DNA of 23,531 nt, taken from NCBI GenBank assembly GCA_009602725.1, contig WELB01000039.1, positions 130,112 through 153,642 on the forward strand. Reading direction: 5' to 3'. Source of the stretch: Spirogloea muscicola. Lineage: Eukaryota; Streptophyta; Zygnematophyceae; Spirogloeales; Spirogloeaceae. Every line of letters starts with the position of its first letter. Within the stretch, counting starts at the first letter, position 1. Below, one piece after another: positions 16,808-23,531 of the stretch. A program made the position numbers and the translations under genes. The notes beneath the pieces were generated by a model. That model had not been told where the DNA came from, did no database searches, and worked only from the letters and a program-made list of their open reading frames with translations.

Positions 16808-18323
16808 ATGCCCATCGTGCCGGCAGCGAGCGTCGCCGAGGAGATGGCCATGGCTGCCGCCGGAGAAAGCGGCGTCGGCGAGCACGAGCGCCCGGTGGCC
16901 GCCCCGCTGCCGCAGAGCGCCGCATCGGCCAGCGACTACTTTGCCGCCAATCACTACGGCAGCTATGGTTTCCAGATGCGCGCATCGGCCTGCCGGACGG
17001 TCAGCCTCCCCGGGTACTGCGACCACTGGACGCACGCGCCGGAGGGCGGCGTCTCACACGAGGACGTCCTCGGCCCCATGTTCATCGCCGGCGGATTGGG
17101 CATCGGCGGCGGCGGCGGCGGCGGAGGAGGCCACGTGGGCGGAGGCGGGCATGGCAGGAGAGGGGGCGGCCAAGGCGGGTACAATGGCGGCGGCAGCAAC
17201 AATGGCGGCAACGGCGGGAGCGGCGGCGGCGGCGGCAGCATGGACTCGTCCGGCCGAGATCTGTACTACCGGCAGGCGCTCCGCGCGGATCCCGGCAACC
17301 CGCTGCTCCTGCGCAACTACGCCCGCTTCCTCTTCGAGGTACACCTGTCCCCAACTGGCAATGGCCGCTCTTCCCAGCTGTCATCGGGAATCTGGGGTTG
17401 CAGCTATGACAGCTCTGTCGACAGCTGTACGCTGGCGGCTGCAGGGGTCGTGGAAGGTCTGCTATGGCAGCCATGTCAGTGTCACTGGCATTGTTGAGCA
17501 ACTGGCACCCTCACTGCTAGGCCGCCAGCTGGTCCAGTGGCGAGTCTTACTGTCATAAGTTCGGTGATTGCGTGAAGCAGTTGTCTCTGACAAGGTCCGG
17601 GTCAATCTGCAGCTGCAGTGCTTTTCCCTCTGGCATTGGGTTACTTGCCAGACGTGGTTGGCGTCTGATGCTATCTTGGCCTGCGGCTGCTCCACTCTTG
17701 CAGATTCAGCAGGACCACGTCCGTGCGGAGGAGTACTACGAGCGCGCAATCCTGGCCAATCCGGGGGATGGGGAAATCCTTGCGCAGTATGCAAAGCTGG
17801 TCTGGGATGCACACCACGACACGGAGCGCGCCAGCAGCTACTTTGAGCAGGCCATCCGAGCTGCTCCCGAGGATTGGTAAGCCCTTAATGACGTAGCGCA
17901 TCCTGCTGCCCTGGCTGTGTGTGTCTGCAGCTTGCTGTCACTCTGCCAACAAGTTGATCCGCCACCCACCATGGCAGATGGACTCGTATCTTCCCTGGGC
18001 TGCTTGTGGGCCATCTGAGCTTCGCTACTTGCAATGTAGATAAATGTAGACCCTGAAGTTTACGAGGGTGTTAGCATACTCAGCAGGCCACATGAGATGC
18101 GTTGCCAGTGGTCAACTCCCTTTGCTGACAGCCGGATCTGGCATTATCATGTTGCAGCTATGTGCTCGCAGCACATGCCTCGTTCTTGTGGAACTCAGAG
18201 AATGGAGATGAGAGCCAAGCTGCGGGCGGCAGTGATGAGACAGTGCCGCTGACCTGCCCTGCGCTCGTTGCACACGGGTCAGCGCTCCTTGGACGCGGTC
18301 CCGCTGCCACCGCGTCCACCTAA
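16808..18323 (+). CDS. TPR protein of the plant Gly-rich/TPR family
   Basis: Exons 16808-17338, 17704-17876 and 18158-18323 total 870 nt (289 aa, TAA stop). The phase 2 junction restores the Cys of EDCYVLA. Residues 1-97 are non-repetitive and include PMFIAGGLGIGG. Residues about 98-143 are almost all Gly with Asn/Ser/His. From residue 150 come TPR-like helical pairs with the family signatures YYRQAL-x-ADPGNPLLLRNYARFL, AEEYYERAILANPGDGEILAQYAKLVW, RASSYFEQAIRAAPEDCYVLA and ASFLWN. This order (GLGIG, poly-Gly, three TPR-like units) is that of a land-plant family of unknown function, typified by Arabidopsis AT1G04530 and AT5G20190. A protein-binding scaffold is inferred. 16808 is the first ATG in this frame; an upstream exon cannot be excluded. 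The last ~45 residues are not family-like. Confidence 0.87.
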
Positions 18324-19075
18324 AGGAGCGGTTCCTACTGCACTTTCTCAACTCCTCCACGAAGAGGCTGACATACACAGCCCACTACTTTCCTCCTTCC
18401 CACCATTACAATGACCACCTTCCTCCCCTTTCTGGCCTCCCTTGGCCCCACCCCTTGGCAGCAGTTTGTGTGGAGTTGCTGTACCGGGGCTGTCACATTG
18501 TGCTGGCAGCGATGCCAGTAGTTGGTACTGTGCTGGGACGAGTCAAGTGCAGTTGCCTGTTGGCCCTTAGAAAGAGCCTAGCTAGGAGTTTCTTTTCCTG
18601 TGGTAGAATTTACGCGGCTTGCTGGCTGCTGCTGCTACCGCAAGGCAATTGCTGCGTGGGGCCGTCTATGCTGCAAGCCCCAGTGCCCCCCAATCTGTGT
18701 ACATTTGTGTGGCCCCCTGTGGGATTCGCGCGTTGGCTGAGCATGAGGTAGCCCGGTTGCACTATCTGCTTACTGCTACTTGTGTGTGGTGTAGTACTTG
18801 CAAGCCTTGCCCGCTCTCCAGATTGCAGTCCATATCCCTCTGTGGTGTGTCAGCTTTGCATTTCTTCGAAGTTGCCAGTGTCAAGCAAGTTACAGCCTTG
18901 TGCTTGGTCACCATCTCACAGGCTTGCCCAACTACATACCGCAATGATGCCAGCGTGCAGTCAGTGCAGTTGATCAATTTGCATGTGCTTACAATTTCCT
19001 TGTGGAGCTATAGTGATACAAGGCTGTGGCGCAGGGGGTCTGCTCTGGTGTTCAGTCAAATAACAGTGTCCTTGC
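18324..19075. other. Convergent intergenic region, TPR and PC-esterase genes
   Basis: About 750 bp holding both 3' UTRs. I see no convincing ORF or RNA gene. No TGTAA is present on the TPR strand, so its poly(A) site is not predicted. Bottom-strand TGTAA occurs at 18989-18993 and 18890-18894. Confidence 0.55.
18989..18993 (-). terminator. Candidate poly(A) signal TGTAA (PC-esterase gene)
   Basis: TGTAA on the bottom strand, about 85 nt after the stop. The stop codon itself also lies inside a TGTAA (19076-19080), which is too close to serve. A second downstream copy is at 18890-18894. Confidence 0.4.
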
Positions 19076-22000
19076 TTACACTAGTCCTCCAAGTGCTGCG
19101 CAGACAACATGTGCCATGATATTGGTGTGTGCCCGCACAACATTCATGTCATAGTGTAGTCCGTCCCCCAGCACCTGGTCTGGCCGTGATTGGGTTGTCT
19201 GCCAGTAAACGAAAGGGAACTCATCTCAACAGCTTGACAATATACCTACATGCATTCGATCCCAACTCAGCAGCCCTACATGTGCCTGGCTTGAAGACAT
19301 GGTTATCCTCCACACTGTACTACTCATGACAACACAACCTGACAAGAAGCACTGAAGCAATCTGCCAGCAGGAGACCAAGCCAAAGTCCACAACGCACCT
19401 GATAAAAGTCAACAAGAGTGTAGCCCTCCTCGTGGAATCGGGTGTAAGCCCAGTCCTGGTAGAGCTCATGCCTCTCACGTGCCCGCCAGTAATCCACCTT
19501 CTTGACTTTGCCAACCCACAGGAATGGCGACTTGACCCATACCAGCCGCGTCGTTGGCAACAGCGATGCCTTCAGCGTGCCCAAGAGGTCCTCCATGTCG
19601 CGCTTGAATTCTGCAAAGTCCTCCAAGAGACTGCCACCCTTGCGGCCAGCCTGCTCCTGGACCTCAGCAGTTCCCGCATTGAGGACAATGAAGTCGGGGG
19701 CACGTACTGACCCGGACTTTATCAACCTCAGGAAATGGTTGCTGAGCTCCAGCTCATCCGGCCCGCCGGGCTACAAGACGCATACCAAAAGGCATCAAGG
19801 AGCAGCCGTGAGCGACGGACGGGAGAGCAAGCACTTGCCCTATGCGCTAGGATAGTGCGGATGGCCTAACACGCACCAGCAGTGGAGGAGCCTTGGCCGC
19901 TATCTTTCATTCTCATGTCAGTGTCAGCAGTGGTCAACAAAACTTAATTGCAGGTACAACATGCACCTGCTTATGCGGCTGACGGGAAACCCAGTTGCGG
20001 GCCATGTAGCCAACGCGCGGAACTTCCTCGAGGAGCACTGCCTCCAGCAGAGCACGAGCCCCTCCCTCTCGCTTCGTTGCCCTGCAAACAGTAACTTATT
20101 CCCTCAGCAGAGTCATTAATATGCTGATAGTAGCAAGTGACTGTAGCACACACGCACGGTCCAACGCTTGGATTGCTGCATTGGCTGTCACAAACTGCAC
20201 AGTCAACGGTCGAAGCCCTGGCCAGGGTGTACTAATGTTCGATAGAGACCGTCTGTCTGGCAGCTCCGACATACCGGGAGGTGTCCTTTGCCAACAGAGG
20301 AGAAGCAGTTGCCTTGGAGGTGACAGGGCTCTTGCTCGCCGGGCTCTTGGGCAGCTCCCAGTCCCGCCTCATGACTGCCATCTGACACGGAACAAACACG
20401 CATGCCCTTACGCATTGTGGATGAGCCAAGCTGAATATGACGCACCTCTCGCACCACTGTGTCCCGCTTACTGTTGGTAAGGCAACTCTCCTTCTCCCAA
20501 TTGCTGATGCTTTGCGAAGAGAAGATGCCAGCTGAGTGAAAGAGCTGGCCGAGGCTGCGGGCTTCCCACCAGCTTGGCGAGCTCGTTCGTGACCATGCGG
20601 GCATTCATGTCGCCGATGAATTGCACCCAAGTGCCATGCAGGCACCGCCGGAGCTCGTCCCCTATGACAGATCTGGCATAACATGCAGCATGGGCTTTCA
20701 GGAGCAAGAGGCTGTGGCAGCTCAAGATGTCTTCTCCAGCCTTGGCGGACGTTCCATGGCTGCCAGAGCTCCAGCACACAGACTTTGAGGGTTGTAGACT
20801 TACCTGTACTTGCAGTTGTCAGCCTCCCAGGTATCACTGCTTGTCCACCTCCCCGGGCTGTCACCGTCCCGGCACGGCGGCTTCGCCACTTCAGCGCCCG
20901 ACTCGGGCAGCAAGCTAGAGGCCGATGGACAACAAAGTCCTGGTCAGCCTGGAGCTCGTCAGTTGCTGACAGAGGATCAAGCAGAGGCTTCCACCGAAGT
21001 CACACAATCCATCATCTCTCCCTGTGACGAGCTGCAACGTCAGCGGCCTGCTGACTCAAAGCAGGTGCATTGCTCAAGAATCCCGCTGGTGCATGATGGC
21101 AGTGGCTCTTGGGGCAGAATGGAGGAGCTTGCGGTGGCAGGCACCTGCTTCGTGTGCCCATGGCATCGCCTGCCCTGACGCGCTGCGGGGCAAGGACCAT
21201 GGGGCATGGCTTCGCTGCACCCACATTTACAGGCGTATTAGCAGGCCAAGAGAGGTCAATCAAGTGGCCCTACACGTTGTTGCTCATCCAGAATGTCAGT
21301 GTAGAATGCCATCACTATCAGCTTCCACTATCCAAACACCTAAGCCATGAATCTAGAGTGAGGTGATAGTGGAGGGTCATCAGTTCTTACTGGGCGGACA
21401 CGTGGGGCACGGGGGGGGGGGCTTGGGGCAGGTCTTCTGCGGGGGGCAGGTCTTCTGCGGCGGGCAGGGCTGTGCAGGCGGACAGAGCACCGCAGGATTG
21501 CAAGCGACTGGCAGCGCCAGCGGCGGGCAAGCTGGGGGCGGCGGCGGGCAGGCTTTCTCCACAGGCCGCACGCTCTCGATCAGCGACCGCAGATGCGAGT
21601 TACCCTGCAATGGCCACGACAGAATTTCCAGCGAGCTTACTTGTTTGTTGGGTGCTGCTGTATGACTCATATGGCCACTGCTAAATGCAGCCAATACCAT
21701 AGATAGCTCGCGGTGAGGCTCCAATTGAGCTGATGGCTTGGTCGACCGCTGCAATTGAGCTCATCTCAACATCCTCAAGCCAGGGAGAAGGCAGAAGATG
21801 CAACCTGCACACTGAGGGCATTGCGCAGCTCCTCTTTTGTGGACTCCGACACTGTGGAGGCAACCAAGGCAGCCACCTTCTCGCGCTCCTCCTGCTTGTC
21901 CTCCACACTTGTCGTTGGCAGCTGCTTCGCAGACTCTGAGACCCTGAAGGCAACCAATGCGGCCACCTTCTCGCGATCTTCCTGCTTCTCCTCCTCGGTT

Positions 22001-23424
22001 GCCGTAGTGGGCGGCTGCACGTGCGTGCGCTCCTTCTGCAGCACGTGCCACGTTGCTAGGCCAGCTGTGATAGATGAAGACTTGGCAGCAACCAATATGT
22101 GCCGGATTAGCTTTGGAAAAGCGGCAAGAATAGAGTATCTGGGGTTTAAGGAATGAAGCGGCGCTCACGCGGACATGCTCGACTGCCGCCTGCAGCCGCG
22201 TGCTCAAGTCCGTGTTGAGGGAAATCTGCAAGCGAGCCTGGCATTAGTCCAACTCTGAGAACTGTGGATCGGACTGTCCCATAGCTTACATGTAGACACC
22301 CCATACAAGCTGAGATTGCTCCCTCGCTTGTGACTCTTTGAGCAAGAAGCTAAGTGGCCACCAGAGCACCTTCTGCCGTTTGCTTCTTTGCATGTTGGGT
22401 ACAAAGTCAATGAGTGTAAGCATCCGCCTAAATTCCAGCTTCCTGACTTGTCAAGCACGCCCGTACCTGTGACCCAAGCGTAGCAATCTGGACTCTCAGA
22501 GTCTCCTCCTGCAGCACAGATTCACCAAAGGGGATGCTCGTCAGCAAAAGCAGCTCAGCTGCATGCGTGCTTGATGTCACCTGGGCATTACAGGTGATTG
22601 CACTTACGATTTAGGCAGGAAATTGATCACAAGTGTGTTGCTCTGTAAGCGTTACTCTGTCAACTGGCGCGGCTCTGCTGGCCGGAAAATATGCTAGTCA
22701 ACAGCAGACAAGAGAGGAAGTTCTGAACACGGCCACACTGACCTGAGAGGTGTCGCGTGGGGGGCAGGCTGGCGGCCGAGGGGCTGGAAGGAGAAGGAGG
22801 GCAGCGCAGACGGTGGCGCACAGCACGATGGCAACCAGCGGCAGGGAGCAGTGCGTCGAGATGGCGACGGGCAGCCGCGCCGCGACCTTCTTCAGGAACA
22901 CCTTGGGCGGGTCCCAGTCGGGGCTCCAGTCTGCCGCCACTGCGCAGCCGCGTGCATCTGTCCCGCACGCACGAGGTGCCCAATACGGTCTTCAGCGGCC
23001 GAGACCAGATGGTGCTCCTAGCATTGGCTTGACAAATATAATTGCTCATATAATTATCATGTGCCACTGTGCTAGGCTGTGCCAGCTCGGTTCAAGCTGC
23101 AATAGTGCTGGGCTTGCAGACACGGCGACTGGCGTCGAGCCGGCCAGCTGCCAGCAGAATTGGTAGGTGGGGTTGGCGGCTCTGGACATGGATGAGGGAG
23201 ACGCTTGGGGGAAGAAGGTGCAGATGAAGGTTCGAACTCCCGACGTATGAGTTGTGAATTCGTCGCGATGAGAGGAGGGAGGGCAGAGAGGAGGAAGGGA
23301 TCAGCAGCGGGCAGCGGCAGCGACCTGCAGAGCGCTCGCGGCGGGCCTTGGAGGGCGAGCGCTCGCCAGGGCCACCATTGGCCTCCCAGTTGGCGGCCTC
23401 GCGGGGGGCTCGCGAGCGCTCCAT
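19076..23424 (-). CDS. Type II membrane PC-esterase/SGNH-like protein
   Basis: Twelve exons in transcript order: 23424-23325, 22939-22743, 22580-22467, 22225-22169, 22035-21805, 21604-21391, 20939-20804, 20672-20570, 20381-20275, 20081-19967, 19770-19399, 19198-19076. They total 1,869 nt (622 aa) with all phases closing. Layout: a short basic cytosolic N-terminus; one membrane span (about 66-84); a coiled stalk (about 100-230) with two 30-residue repeats sharing REKVAALVA; a Pro/Cys hinge (252-304, nine Cys); then a PC-esterase domain (the Pmr5/TBL and Cas1p group). Domain landmarks: CRDGDSPGRW (327-336), WEADNCKYR, FIGDMNAR (368-375), VLNAG (487-491) and DGLHY (594-598), the DxxH Asp-His pair. 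Known relatives O-acetylate wall or surface glycans in the Golgi. The usual nucleophile in GDS is Met372 here, so activity is doubtful. The exon 8 to exon 9 junction (donor GTGGGA) is the weakest; a stronger donor nearby does not keep the frame. Confidence 0.8.
21391..21604 (-). repeat. Pro/Cys-rich hinge exon with CPPQKT repeat
   Basis: This exon of the PC-esterase gene encodes nine Cys among runs of Pro, with CPPQKT twice in tandem. An 11-base G run on the top strand (21411-21421) encodes consecutive Pro, which makes it a frameshift-prone site for sequencing or replication. Confidence 0.7.
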
Positions 23425-23531
23425 CGCCGCGCGTCAGCCGCCACCTGACGCGCCGAGGGCTGACGGCGGGCCTCCTCGGCGGCGGCGTCACGGCAGCGGG
23501 CCGGCGGGCGGTGGCGTCACGGGAGCGGGCC

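Noticed and set aside
16254-17558. Plus-strand ORF of 434 codons beginning MAAA
   Set aside because: Its Cys runs are the sense reading of CTG repeats, and its second half is out of frame with the recognisable TPR exon. It also crosses the N.
20203-20604. Minus-strand ORF reading through the exon 8-9 intron
   Set aside because: Although open, it cannot be joined in phase to the next exon that encodes GYMARNW, whereas the chosen frame can.
23229-23240. GGTTCGAACTCC resembling a tRNA T-loop
   Set aside because: The flanking bases do not form the 5-bp T-stem and no D-arm or acceptor stem is found. It lies in the first intron of the PC-esterase gene.

Overview
The window looks like nuclear DNA of a GC-rich green alga (core chlorophyte). 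Genes are split by many short GT-AG introns, mostly phase 0, with pyrimidine-TGCAG acceptors. TGTAA-type poly(A) signals, CAG/GCC trinucleotide runs and Ala/Gln/Gly-rich low complexity are common. Several products match plant families more closely than animal ones. I cannot name the species. All gene models were spliced by eye from reading frame, splice dinucleotides, phase and family motifs; none has transcript support.

Layout. (1) 1-122 is pure poly-T, probably an assembly artefact. (2) 123-8110 (+) is the 3' portion of a very large coiled-coil gene, 13 visible exons and about 2,094 residues. It is built by exon duplication and internal repeats and has a KEN box in its non-coiled tail. (3) 8111-8802 is an intergenic stretch ending in two perfect E2F-type sites. 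(4) 8803-11610 (+) is a nucleotide-sugar transporter of the plant CMP-sialic acid/UDP-galactose transporter type, 8 exons, with an unresolved start beside an ambiguous base. (5) 11611-12705 is a convergent intergenic region with a 53-bp tandem duplication. (6) 12706-14546 (-) is a plastid-type MsrA, 4 exons, 305 aa. (7) 14547-16267 is an extremely GC-rich island with CCAAT and ACGTG motifs and perfect hairpins. (8) 16268-16657 (-) is a Gln-rich open frame running into the second ambiguous base. (9) 16808-18323 (+) is a plant-family TPR protein, 3 exons, 289 aa. (10) 18324-19075 is convergent intergenic. (11) 19076-23424 (-) is a 12-exon, 622-aa type II membrane protein with a Pro/Cys hinge and a PC-esterase (SGNH) domain whose expected nucleophilic Ser is Met.

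The genes do not form an operon or an obvious pathway. The transporter and the PC-esterase protein are both plausible Golgi components of glycan assembly or modification. MsrA serves oxidative-damage repair. The coiled-coil and TPR proteins are probable scaffolds. The points most worth checking are the GDM-for-GDS substitution in the esterase domain, the exon-duplication history of the coiled-coil gene, and the two single-N sites, each next to a GCC run and a gene end that cannot be completed.
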